Shown here: positions 1-15,782 of the stretch, piece by piece
How positions within the stretch are numbered: the first letter of the stretch is position 1
Layout of the letters: every line of letters begins with the position of its first letter
DNA from: Hemibagrus wyckioides
Taxonomy: Eukaryota > Chordata > Actinopteri > Siluriformes > Bagridae
NCBI RefSeq assembly: GCF_019097595.1
Contig: NC_080711.1
Location: forward strand, 10,431,428 to 10,495,427
Direction: 5' to 3'
Length of the DNA: 64,000 nucleotides
Program-made: the position numbers and the translations under genes
Notes under the pieces: model-generated
Told to the model about the DNA's origin: nothing
Database searches by the model: none
What the model saw: only the letters and a program-made list of their open reading frames with translations

Positions 1-419
1 ACCCACTACAAGGGCATTTTTGGTCAGTCCGAAGAGCACACACCACCTCTTCCCTAATCACAACCACTGAGGTACAGCTGGTCACTAGATTCATAAAGAA
101 ATAAATGAAACACGATAGAGCTATTATACTCCAATTTCTTCCTGTAACAGCAAGTCAGCAAGCGTGTTCTTCCCCTTAAACCACAGCATTTAGGCAACAA
201 TTAAAAGAAAAAAGGTTACAGAGAAGTCCTTGGTTCTGAAGACCTTCCTGTTTTGTAAAACAAAGCACAGGCAGTAGAGATTCCTTCCATAAATGTAGAA
301 ACTTCACCATATTAACAGTGCTACACACTTGACTATGGAAATGATAAGATTTTAAAAAATATCTTTGTCACAGGGAGCAGTGTATTTCAATAATGAATTC
401 TTTCTTCTTTCTCTCTCAG
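1..419 (+). other. slc25a17: slc25a17 intron (upstream of first visible exon)
   Basis: This stretch lies left of the first recognisable slc25a17 exon and ends in a pyrimidine-rich acceptor (ctctctcag at 411-419). I see no other exon or classified repeat in it. The exons for the N-terminal two thirds of the carrier must lie beyond the left edge. Confidence 0.6.
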
Positions 420-565
420 ACACTTTCTCCCAGATCATAGCTGATGAGGGGGTCGGAGCTCTGTGGAACGGCACGCTCCCGTCCCTGCTGCTGGTCTTCA
501 ATCCTGCAGTGCAGTTCATGATCTATGAGGCCATGAAAAGAAGGGCAGGGCAAAATGGACAGAAG
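420..565 (+). CDS. slc25a17: slc25a17 coding exon (first in window)
   Basis: Flanked by ctctctcag and gtgagc. It encodes the end of the second carrier repeat, from FSQIIADEG through [16 protein letters not shown] to a final lysine. The exon starts with two bases of a split codon and ends in phase 0. Confidence 0.92.
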
Positions 566-3500
566 GTGAGCATTATTTTTATTCTGGGCTTTGCTACTAT
601 TTCCTCAGTGTACACTGCTCATGCTTTTTGCTTTACAGATTTCATCCCTTCAGATCTTCATCATCGGAGCCATCGCAAAAGCTATTGCGACAACAGCCAC
701 TTATCCACTCCAGACTATTCAGGCCATTCTGAGGGTAAACACACTGTCTGTTTGTTTTTACTAGCACCAGATATGGGCCTACTTTGTCTAATGTTTAGTC
801 TCTGTTCCCTTTGTCAGTTTGGTCAACACAAATCACAAGAGAAAGGGGGTTTACTGGGCAGCATGCGCAACCTGGTGAATTTACTAATGGACAGAATCAA
901 GTAAGTTCAGTCTGAAATGCAAATAAAATATGTTTTTTTTTTAAGACTGAATACAGTGAATTTCTGCTTTTTATATAGAGTACAGTATATTGTAATAGAA
1001 GTATATACACCGATCAGGCATAACATTATGATCACCTGCCTAATATTGTCTTGGTCCCCCTTTTGCTGCCAAAACAGCCCTGACCTGTTGAGGCATGGAC
1101 TTCACTAGATGTGCTGTCGTATCTGGCACCAAGATGTTAGCAGCAGATCCTTTAAGTCCTTAAAGCATACTTACAGGATACTTTTGAAAGATCTGCAGAC
1201 CGGGAACACCCCACAAGAGCTGCAGTTTTGAAGATGCTCTGATCCAGTGGTCTAGCCATCACAATCTGACCCTTGTCAAACTCGCTCAAATCCTTACGCT
1301 TGCCCATTTTTCCTGCTTCTTACACATCAACTTTGAGGACAAAATGTTCACTTGCTGCCTAATATATCCCACCCACTAACAGGTGCCATGATGAGGAGAT
1401 ACTTCACCTGTCAGTGCTCATAATGTTATGCCTGATCGGTGTACTTTCTTTTGGAGAGGCAAGCTTTACTACAGTTTTCTACTAGCAAGACACAAGTCTC
1501 TCAAAAGTCAACTAATTGCATGTAGGAATTAACGTTAAGAGCGGTGAACTGAACAAATGGCGGACCGGGCTTTATTTGATCGCTTGCTTAGTAGTGCCAG
1601 ATAGTGTCTGTCTAAAATATTTATGAATTATTTGTATAAGTGATTCAGATGTAATTTGAGCATAGGTTCTACAATCCTGTGCTGAGATCCAGGTCTACTG
1701 AAAGAGGATTTCCTTATTTTTATACAAGAATATATTTTATATAAGAAATAACCTGCATGTGTGTTCACCTGCATTCGTCAGTCCATGCATCTCTCTCTGA
1801 GATTCTCTTTAGGACACCATTTTTAAGAGCCAGTGTTGGATTGTAGGATTTCAGTATAATCAGCATTGCAGCCAGCAGATGAACTCATTAGATTTTGGAA
1901 TTGGTCCAAACAGCAAGGTCAAATGTCTGAAATAATTTTTTAACAGTAAAAAACAAAAGCATAGCACTGTGCATGTTTTATAGCAGCCTTGAACAAATGA
2001 GTTGTCTAATGTCTACGTGGCTTATGTTTTTTCCTGTTAATCTGCTGAATCTGTTTAAACACGCCGGACCTCTGACCGCCATAGGAAAGAGAGGAAAATA
2101 ATTTTCTTTCTCATGATCACCTTCAGCTTTATTTGTATAGAGATTTGAACATCATTTGAAAATGGATATTTTAGGTCCAGATTTTCTATCATTTGCACAA
2201 CAACTAAAAGAATTTTAGCAGTTCTGACCATGTTTTCTAAATATTTTACTGTAGCAGTAGTAATAATCATCATAAATATTTGTCTAATGTTCTCTAAATC
2301 AAGCTTACACTATAGAGCCAAATGTTTGTGGACACCTGATCATCACTCAAGTGTGTGTTTGACATCCCGTTCCAGATTTTTGCTGTTATAGTGACCGCCA
2401 CTGTTTTGGGAAGGCTTTCCATTACATTTTGAGGCGTGGTTGTGGGGATTTGCCCATTTAGCCACAAGAACATTAGTGAAGTCAGGTGAAGGCATCTGTG
2501 GTGCAGTTGGTGTTCCAGCTCATACCAAAGCTTTTCATTCATAGGCGTTGAAGTCACACAGTGTTCTTGCCATGCTGGAACAGGTTTGGGTTCAACCCCT
2601 TAGTTCCCCTGAAGGAAATTTGTAATGCGGCAACAAACAAAGACATTCTATACAACTGTGGCAACAGTTTGGAATAGAAACACATATACAGTAGGTGTGA
2701 TGGTCAGATGTCCATAAATGTTTGACCATGTTGTAAACACTGCTAGGTTTTAATTTATATTAAAGAAGAAGTTCACTTCCAGAACAAAAATCAGCCAAGA
2801 TGTTTCTTGTAAAAGAGATGAACTGATTTTTGGGTCATGCCTAGAAGCCACGCCCACTTTCTCCATATCACATACTCTCAACTGGACTTGACACACCTTT
2901 GCTTTCTTTCACAATAAATGTGGTCTCTTAAAGGAGAAGTTCACATCCAGAACAAAGATCTATAAATACTTTACTCCACCTCATCCAAGATGTTCATGTC
3001 TTTCTTTCTTCAGTCTTAAAGAAATTATGTTTTTTTAAGGAAAAAAATTTCAGGATTTTTCTCCATATAGTGGACTTCAATGGTGCCCACGAGTTTCAAC
3101 TTCCGCAATGCAGTTTAAATGCAGCTTTAAAGGGCAAAGACCAAGGAAGTGCAAACACTCTACTAACATAAAGGTACATATAACTTTGTCATTCCACATG
3201 CAACAACTTCGGAGCGGTCTATCTTCACCACACTAGTAAACAGAGTCCTGTAGTTCCACCTACATCACACGTGACCTTTCGACGTGATTATGTAGTACGT
3301 GGCGTCGCGGATGCGCATCCCAGAGCTAGTGCTAGATGAGCTTTTGTGGTTTAAAAAGTATACAATTTTTAATTTTTCTAAGAAAATGACCGATCGTTTC
3401 GCTAAATAAGATCCTTCTTCTTCGGCTGGGATCATTTAGAGCCCTCTGAAGCTGCATTTAAACTGCATTATGGAAGTTCAAACTCTCTGGTACTATTGAA

Positions 3501-4225
3501 GTCCACTATATGGAGTAAAATCCTGAAATGTTTACGTCAAAAAACATAATTTCTTTACGACTGACGAAAGAAAGACATGAACATCTTGGATGACAAGGGG
3601 TTGAGTAAATTATGTATAGATTTTTGTTCTGGATGTGAACTTCTCCTTTAAGAGACCACATTTATTGTGAAAGAAAGCAAAGGTGTGTCAAGTCCAGTTG
3701 AGAGTATGTGATATGGAGAAAGTGGGCGTGGCTTCTAGGCATGACCCAAAAATCAGCTCATCTCTTTTTATACTGAAGTTTGGCAGGTCTTGTAAATCTA
3801 CCGTAATCAGAGTAACCAACACTGGACACTGTGTAGTATCATGTAGGGATGAGTAAACCATTAAATTGCATCAGTGTATTTAACACGCAAGATGTTTGGT
3901 ACCGTTACACGTAGATGTACTAGAACTGCCAGTTACTCTCTACGTACTCTCTGTTCTGTGTACAAACATTCACTTTTAGCCAGCTGCAGAAACTGAAAAC
4001 AGATCGATCGGTTACGTAGATAAGAGTGTAGCTGTTTCCCTTCAAGTATAACACTCTCTTCCATATCTCTCTCACAGACGCAATGGAGTGCTCAGCCTGT
4101 ACAAAGGTCTGGAGGCGAAGCTTCTTCAGACGGTGCTGACGGCAGCTCTCATGTTCATGGTTTATGAGAAGATCACTGCGGTCACCTTCAAAATGATGGG
4201 CCTCAATAAGAAGCTGAAGCATTAA
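420..4225 (+). CDS. slc25a17: slc25a17, peroxisomal membrane carrier PMP34 (3' part of gene)
   Basis: Four coding exons of a mitochondrial-carrier-family protein: 420-565, 639-734, 818-900 and 4078-4225. Joined, they encode about 157 residues that match the C-terminal half of SLC25A17/PMP34. That protein is a peroxisomal membrane carrier for CoA, FAD, NAD and related adenine nucleotides. Diagnostic stretches are [20 protein letters not shown], the third-repeat signature [11 protein letters not shown] and the terminal [17 protein letters not shown]. Phases agree at every junction: entry with 2 nt of a split codon, then 0, 0, and an AA|A lysine between the last two exons. The first two introns are only 73 and 83 bp, while the last is about 3.2 kb and filled with transposons. 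The gene is convergent with dxo. Which teleost duplicate this is (slc25a17 or a paralogue) cannot be decided here. The first exons are outside the window, so the gene is partial by truncation and not broken. Confidence 0.93.
639..734 (+). CDS. slc25a17: slc25a17 coding exon (third carrier repeat signature)
   Basis: Flanked by ctttacag and gtaaac, with 32 whole codons. It reads [19 protein letters not shown] then [11 protein letters not shown]. The last part is the degenerate P-x-[DE]-x-x-[KR] carrier motif, which is PLQT in PMP34 as well. Confidence 0.92.
818..900 (+). CDS. slc25a17: slc25a17 coding exon (matrix-loop region)
   Basis: Flanked by ttgtcag and gtaagt. It reads [11 protein letters not shown] then [16 protein letters not shown] and ends with two bases (AA) of a lysine codon completed by the exon at 4078. 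Confidence 0.9.
1008..1441. mobile_element. Tc1-like element, internally deleted (family A, TIR caccgatcaggcataacatt)
   Basis: Begins caccgatcaggcataacatt and ends with its inverted copy (aatgttatgcctgatcggtg), flanked by TA on both sides. The inside retains scraps of transposase sequence on the minus strand, including the pieces corresponding to the N-terminal helix-turn-helix. It is much shorter than the copy at 10888-12056, so it is a non-autonomous deletion derivative. It sits in the last intron of slc25a17. Related copies are at 9001, 10888, 33766 and 55330. Confidence 0.9.
2308..2733 (-). mobile_element. Tc1-like element, decayed (family B, TIR cactatagagccaaatgttt)
   Basis: The left end resembles the cactatatggcc...tgtggacacc type of teleost Tc1 terminus, a degenerate inverted copy lies at the right end, and TA flanks both sides. 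Inside, the minus strand still shows transposase-like pieces with many stops. It is non-functional and lies in the last slc25a17 intron. Confidence 0.75.
2760..2810. repeat. Terminal scrap of TTAA-type MITE
   Basis: Starts TTAAAGAAGAAGTTCACTTC and repeats, with divergence, the terminus of the element at 2932-3647 (aggagaagttcac...). It has no partner on the far side of the palindrome, so it is an older solitary end abutting the left outer arm. Confidence 0.6.
2811..3768. mobile_element. Nested palindromic element with a TTAA-flanked MITE inside
   Basis: The outer arms 2811-2927 and 3652-3768 are inverted copies of each other over 117 bp, with one mismatch seen by eye. Between them, bounded by TTAA at 2928-2931 and 3648-3651, is a MITE-like unit (2932-3647) with its own inverted repeats of about 200 bp, which are clearly more diverged. 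The TTAA duplication is typical of piggyBac-type elements. I see no transposase. It lies in the last slc25a17 intron. Confidence 0.85.
4078..4225 (+). CDS. slc25a17: slc25a17 terminal coding exon
   Basis: The acceptor ctctctcacag precedes the exon; its first base completes a lysine codon. It reads [20 protein letters not shown], then [17 protein letters not shown] and ends LNKKLKH before TAA at 4223-4225. This is the conserved C terminus of PMP34 with its sixth membrane helix. Confidence 0.95.
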
Positions 4226-6108
4226 CCAGAGGTTAAGCCTTAAAACTAACCAGATTCAGCCTTTCCCTTTCAGTCGTCCCTTTACCAGTGCAGGGGCTCA
4301 GGAATCACAAAGCTCAACTCAAATGCCTTTTAATTGTTTAATCCACTCAGATTTTAGAAATGAGATTTTCTCTTTTAGCATGATTCTTAATTCTCTACAG
4401 TGAACACTGTATAACGTTATGAATTTATCTTGCTATAATTAGCGGTGCTAAAGTTTCCGGACTTTTTCCTCAGCATAACTAGTTTTTGCCCCACCGCCTC
4501 ATAACCGTACATTAAATCGTACGTCCACATCAGGACACATGCTATTATTTTTCTCCACAATGCTGTGTGCAGTTTTTGCACAAGGCATAAAACAACGTGT
4601 TTTGGAATTTTCACTGGAAATGCTGAGCCCATATGCAAGAATGGGGGAAATTTGGGAAATTCCAGTCTTGCAGTTAATGTCTTACTCATTTTATTTAGTC
4701 GTCTTTAAACGGTCAGCTTTGTATTTTTTTTTGTTTACAACTATTGTTTTTAAAACAAACAAACAAAAAGAACACCACCACAGTTTTGCTAGCTTTATGT
4801 GGAAAGCAAAATGAGTCAGTTACTGATTCATGTGTCTGTATCATTCAGTTCTCTCTCAAATGTGAGAACTTACATCTCCATCCTGCGAGATGGACATTTG
4901 TTATTAACTGCACTGATTTGATGAATTTTAGGCGTTTACATGAGCTTAAACATTTAAAACCATTAGTGCTTTTTATTTTTATTATTTTTTGTGGGCAAGA
5001 GAACAAAAAAAAAAACCCCATACGTTCAGCTACGCCTTTTTTTGTTTTTGTCCATCAGCACATTAATTAGGTTAAAAAAAAAAAGTTTGCTAAAATTGTA
5101 TGCAAATCTTCAACTAAAGTAATCCTTAAGGTGAATTCTATTCGGTTTATTTAGTACAGTATCGGTGGAAGTGTACTTTGTGAATTGCAGTGGTCAGTGT
5201 AACAGAATAATAACTACCTCTGATGCTGTAGCTTTGATTATTTATATACATCTAACTTATACAATGATTTTTTTTTTTTATCATTAAGAAATTAATATAA
5301 ACATGTCTAGACAATTAAATGATGTCTGGTATATAATTCAGCTGAAATCACACTGTTTATTGACCACTTGTTTGTTCTTATTGACAGAATTGTCTGATTA
5401 TAACAGTCTGTTTGTTAACACTGTGTCTGGTCTGCTGGAGTTGGAACAATGTAAACTAGTTTACACTTATAAAAAATTTAATAGTTGTGTAATAATTTCC
5501 TATATTCGTGCACTAATATTGCTAATTTAAATCTGGGCATGATGAAACTGGATATGGAACTCGATGGTATTAAAAAAGAAATGTGAGAGGGGAAAAACCT
5601 CTTGAAATGTGTATTTACTTTGGGTTAACACACATAAATCTGAATCTTTTTCAATGTGAAAAAGTGCCAGTGATGCTTGGAGAAGTGAAACTGCCGAAAC
5701 CCAAATAATTAATTCTGTGACCCTATTCCAGATATGCCGAGTCAGGCGATTTTTAAATGACCTGGAGGACTGCTGAAAGTTTTCCAGCCACTGAAAGTGT
5801 TCGTTTATTGCTTTGTTTTCGTCTGTTTTTTTTATTTGACAGCTTATAAGAAATCTCAAACAATGAATACAATATCACACATTTTAAAAGTATAGCATAG
5901 AGTGATTAACATTTTCTGGTAGCAAAGCCAAACGAGTCAGACCCCAACACGGGAATAAAAATAGGCTTGTGCACAACAGACACCTTATTTTTGTACACCC
6001 ATTAAAGTTTGGGAGTGTATTGATATCATCATTCGTCAACATGAACGAAGGGTTACCTTATGAATCTATATTGCATGGTACTGTGTGGAAGCAGGAAGGT
6101 TACAGGTA
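4226..6108 (+). other. slc25a17: slc25a17 probable 3' UTR and convergent intergenic region
   Basis: AT-rich non-coding sequence after the slc25a17 stop, with short homopolymer runs and no coding exon that I can recognise. ORFs here lack family resemblance and look like chance. The 3' end of the transcript cannot be fixed; the best poly(A) signal candidate is AATAAA at 5954. Confidence 0.5.
5954..5959 (+). promoter_or_regulatory. slc25a17: Candidate poly(A) signal of slc25a17
   Basis: A canonical AATAAA lies about 1.7 kb after the slc25a17 stop and before the next transposon remnant and the convergent dxo end. ATTAAA at about 5316 is an alternative. It is supported only by motif and position. 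Confidence 0.3.
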
Positions 6109-6584
6109 CACTATATGGCCATCACACCGATATGAGGTTCTTTCCCAAACGGTAAAAAAAACACACTTGTCAAAAAAAGAATTAAGATTTCCCTTCACTG
6201 GAGATAAAGGTTGCATACCTTTTCCAGCATGACAATACCCCTGTGCACAAAGCAAGGTCCATTAAGACATAGTATGCAGAGGTTGGAGTGGAAGAGTCTT
6301 CATCCTCAACCCCAATGAACACCTTTGGGATGAACTGGAACACTGACTGCACTCCACACTTCCGCACTTGACATCAATGTCTGACCACACCTCTGACTTG
6401 GTGGCTGAATAAAACACAAATCCCCACAATCGTGCTCCAAAATGTAGTGGAAAGCATTCCCAGAAGAGTGAAGGCTATTATAAAAGCGCAGGGGGGATCC
6501 ACTCCATGTTTATAGCTCATGAATTTGGATTAAGGACATGTGGGTGTGAAGGTCAGCTGTCCACATACTTTTGGGCATATAGTG
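6109..6584 (+). mobile_element. Tc1-like element, decayed (family B)
   Basis: Starts cactatatggcc after a TA and ends gggcatatagtg before a TA. The plus strand keeps recognisable but broken transposase C-terminal sequence: a region equivalent to [14 protein letters not shown] (6228-6275), then P.NEHLWDELEH (about 6310-6345), then the final SIPRRVKAII-like segment. Stops and deletions make it inactive. It sits between the 3' ends of slc25a17 and dxo. Confidence 0.8.
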
Positions 6585-6668
6585 TATGTTTGCATTTTTA
6601 GATCTATGTACAAAATTAAAAATGACGTTTTCAGACAAGAAAGTAATCCTTTTTGATTGACTACAGTC

Positions 6669-12545
<5,877 letters not shown>

Positions 12546-13125
12546 GTCTCATATAAATGCTGCCTAGATAAAACATTTATTATTAAAGTTTTATTATTAA
12601 TGACTGAATAACAATAATAACCAACTAGCGTGTCTGGTCATTAACTTTAACTAGTCCTGTATCTGTTATTCTATGTAATGTAATGCAGCTAGCAAGCTCG
12701 AGACCAAAACATAACATGCTAGTAACATGCTAGCTAGGTAACGTAAGACTGGTATTGCAGGTTTTTTATCACTAAATACATTGTATATTACAAAAATAAT
12801 ATATTACAATATTTCTTAAATAAAAAGCCTAGCCATGGTCAGAGCAACGGATAAATATCTAGCTTGCTATTTTGATTTTGGAGCGTCCTGGCTTGTGAAT
12901 TCAGACCTCATCAGTCCGGTTTCAAAATAAAAGTCCCAAACGTAGACATTTCTCCACTATTGATTATAAACCCTGCTACAACACTAATATATATATATAC
13001 ATATATATATAATTTTTTTTTTTAATGTAATATCTAATACACACATGTACAGATTATCACATTTTCATACTCACCTGAAATATTTTTTTTATTTTTTATT
13101 TTTATTTTACTTAAACTAATTTCCA
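12546..13125 (-). promoter_or_regulatory. dxo: dxo upstream region, presumed 5' UTR and promoter
   Basis: AT-rich sequence upstream of the dxo start, without a recognisable exon. A possible acceptor (tatctag) sits just 5' of the ATG at about 12565, so a non-coding first exon upstream is possible. Short TA runs occur at about 12990-13010. No CpG-dense block is obvious by eye. Confidence 0.35.
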
Positions 13126-13697
13126 GGAGTTTAAGTACTTGGGGTCAACAGTCCAGAGTAATGGAGAGTGTGGGAAAGAGGTAAAGAAGCGAGTGCAGGC
13201 AGGTTGGAATTAGTGGAGAAAAGTGTTGGGAGTTCTGTGATAGAAAAATATCAGCGAGAATCAAGGGGAAGGTGTACAAGACAGTGGTGTGACTGGCCAT
13301 CGTGTATGGTTTAGAGACGGTGTCACTGAGGAAGAGACAGGAGTCAGAGCTGGAGGTAGCAGAGCTGAAGATGTTGAGGTTCTCTTCAGGAGTGGCACGG
13401 TTGGACAGGATTAGGAACGAGTACATCAGAGGGACAGCTCATGTTGGATGATGGTTTGGGGGACAAAGTTAGGGAGGCCAGATTAAGATGGTTTGGACAT
13501 GTTCAGAGGAGGGAGAGTGAGTATATTGGTAGGAGAATGTTGGACATGGAGCTGCCAGGCAGGAGACAAAGAGGAGGTATATGGATGTAATAGATGAGGA
13601 TGTGAAGCAAGTGTTGAGGATGCAGAAGATAGAGATAGGTGGAGAGGGATGATTCGCTGTGGTGACCCCTGAGGGGAAAAGCCGAAAGAAGAAGAAG
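13126..13697 (+). mobile_element. RTE-like LINE 3' fragment (reverse transcriptase C-terminus)
   Basis: Plus-strand translation in shifting frames gives pieces typical of the RT C-terminal domain of teleost RTE-type LINEs: FKYLGSTVQSNGECGKEVKK, then KISARIKGKVYKTVV, AIVYGLETV, VAELKMLRFSSGVARLDRIR, EYIRGTAHV and RRESEYIGRRMLDMELPGR. It ends in a short 3' region (cgctgtggtgacccc...gccgaaag) and an (AAG)n tail. Several frameshifts and stops show it is dead. It lies between dxo and pitpnc1. Confidence 0.85.
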
Positions 13698-15468
13698 TAG
13701 TAGACTTAAACTAATTTCCATTTTCATAAAAAAAAGAAGTCTGAGTAAGTACTAAATATGCAACCTTACCCAAGTAAATAGGCTAAGTAATATGGCATAT
13801 GGCAAAATCATATATATGCTGTATTTTAAGAATAAATTCTACCATGACCTTCAGTCTCTAACTTGGAAAGTAATATGACTGGCAGTATCGACGGTAAATA
13901 AGTCAAAATAAGCAAACAAATAATTCCCCTTTTTGCCATTTCATTTCCCATATCACAGCTAAAATGAAAAATACAATGAAATGTCTCTATTTACCAGTTT
14001 ATTTTCCAACCCAGCCTGCATCATTTATGGCAAATGTAATCAAATAAATAGTAAAATAGTAAAAAAGATTTTCATCTACTTTATTAGCTGAATATGAAGG
14101 AAATGATAAAGCTAATAAAGAATATTTAGACTACATTCAAACAGGAAACCATTATTTTCTTCTTTTTGGCTGTTAATATCTTAATAGTCATTATTGTCTG
14201 TCGACATTATTGACTTTTATCATCTGTAAATCTCTTGTTGCCAAGTTACCATTAAATGCAAAACGATGATCACGAGGGAGCGAACGCTATTGACAGAATG
14301 AGCTGCAAGAGAGGGTCACCAGAATTATTTATATTTTGTCTGCTGCAATATGGATGGGAAAGCAACTGAAAGGTGAAGTAACTACACATCCAGGCGAGAG
14401 TTAAAGCTTTATTTTATTACCAGCTTTTTACATCAAAGAATTGATTTCATATGGCCATGTGCTTGATGCTGGCATCAGTTAGAAAAGAATGAAAGCGATT
14501 TTATGTGATCAATCTGAAAGCAACAAGCCATTTACATTCACAAAGTACACGTTGTCCAACAGCAAGCATTCCTTTTCACATGAAGAGTATACAGCATTCA
14601 AGACTTCCCAGAAAGCATTCCTTGGAAATAGGATTTTTCTATTTACATACAACAATGCACCACATACTGTTAAACCATGGAAATAGCATGGGAAATACAA
14701 TATACTCAATTATCCTAAATGGTAACGTGTTAAAGGATAATAGGTGATGATTAATTAAAGATGATCATAAGATACAGTATATACAGAAACTTGGTAGTCC
14801 ACATATCCAGCAATAGACAGAGACACAACAGTAGGTCCAGTGGTTTTCAGTGCTGATATTATTGTTAGGAATAAGGAACATTTTTTTTCTGCTTTGCAGA
14901 ATCAGTCCATTCCTGAACAGGATTTTTATGAACTGTAGTAGTATATTTATTATAATACTCAGCAACCTTTATTTGTACTGGACAGCTGTGCCAATCCAGT
15001 CAATCAATCAATCAAAAAAACAAAACAAAAAAAACACCAGTATCTACTCAAAAGGACATTGATATGTTGAAAACTCTATTATTTTAGAAAGTGGATCAGG
15101 TTCTATTCCATTAAAAGCATTTACTTTGTACTGATTATTCCACCCCGAATAGCATACCCAGTCAGTTCATCTGAAATAACAAAACTACATTACTAGTAGT
15201 AGGAATAAAAAGAAAAACACAACTCCTGAGTTATTGTAAACTGTGAACTAAGTTTCTTTTGAAAAGCTGGAATGCACTTTTCAACAGCAGATAAGATCTC
15301 GACTGAACCTCTGTGTAGAGTAAAAGCTTGGCGAGGTTGGAAAGCCACTTTGCGTGTGTATTTGTGTCTCTCCTAGATTAAAACAGAGACTGGCTTGCTG
15401 TGTGTGTGTGCCTAGCAGACAGGTTTCTGACAGCTGCATTACTGAGCTTGGGCTCTTCCCTGGATGGG
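13698..15468 (-). other. pitpnc1: pitpnc1 probable 3' UTR and intergenic region
   Basis: Downstream of the pitpnc1 stop on the minus strand. It is AT-rich with no exon that I can recognise. Several AATAAA hexamers occur on the minus strand (near 14408, 14945 and 14970). The mRNA end is not determined. There is a short (AATC)n run near 15000. Confidence 0.5.
14408..14413 (-). promoter_or_regulatory. pitpnc1: Candidate poly(A) signal of pitpnc1
   Basis: AATAAA on the minus strand, within aataaaataaagc, about 1.05 kb after the stop. Other hexamers lie closer to the stop, so alternative 3' ends are possible. Support is motif and position only. Confidence 0.3.
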
Positions 15469-15782
15469 TCATTCAGGCTGACGTGAGCTGGAGCCCCAGG
15501 AGAAGAGGCTCGGCAGCCGATAGCCGGAGTCTCGTCTGGCCGGATCGGGGAGCGTGAGTGTCTCCGGCGCTGATTTCTTGCGCGGTCTATCTTTGGGCAC
15601 AGAGAGGAAGTCCGGGGCTTCTGTGGAGAGCGGGGTGGATGGGGCACTGGATGGTCCGCTATGGGCGCATGATGGCAGGGGCGTCTCACTGATGTTGATG
15701 GCTGGGGGAAATGTACCTAGCTTCTTATTGGTGGCTTCCTGTGTGGCACGCTCGTACTCTCTCACCTCCTCCATTGTCATGT
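15469..15782 (-). CDS. pitpnc1: pitpnc1 terminal coding exon (long-isoform tail)
   Basis: The acceptor ctctctaccgaaag is followed by AC completing an aspartate codon, then [72 protein letters not shown] and the end WGSSSRQPE before TGA. The RKKSAP motif matches the mammalian 14-3-3-binding site. The last about 20 residues differ from the mammalian tail, as expected for a disordered end. Confidence 0.95.

Noticed and set aside
365..904. 179-aa plus-strand ORF as a single coding region
   Set aside because: It reads through two introns (566-638 and 735-817) and leaves the true frame in the second exon; the real product needs splicing.
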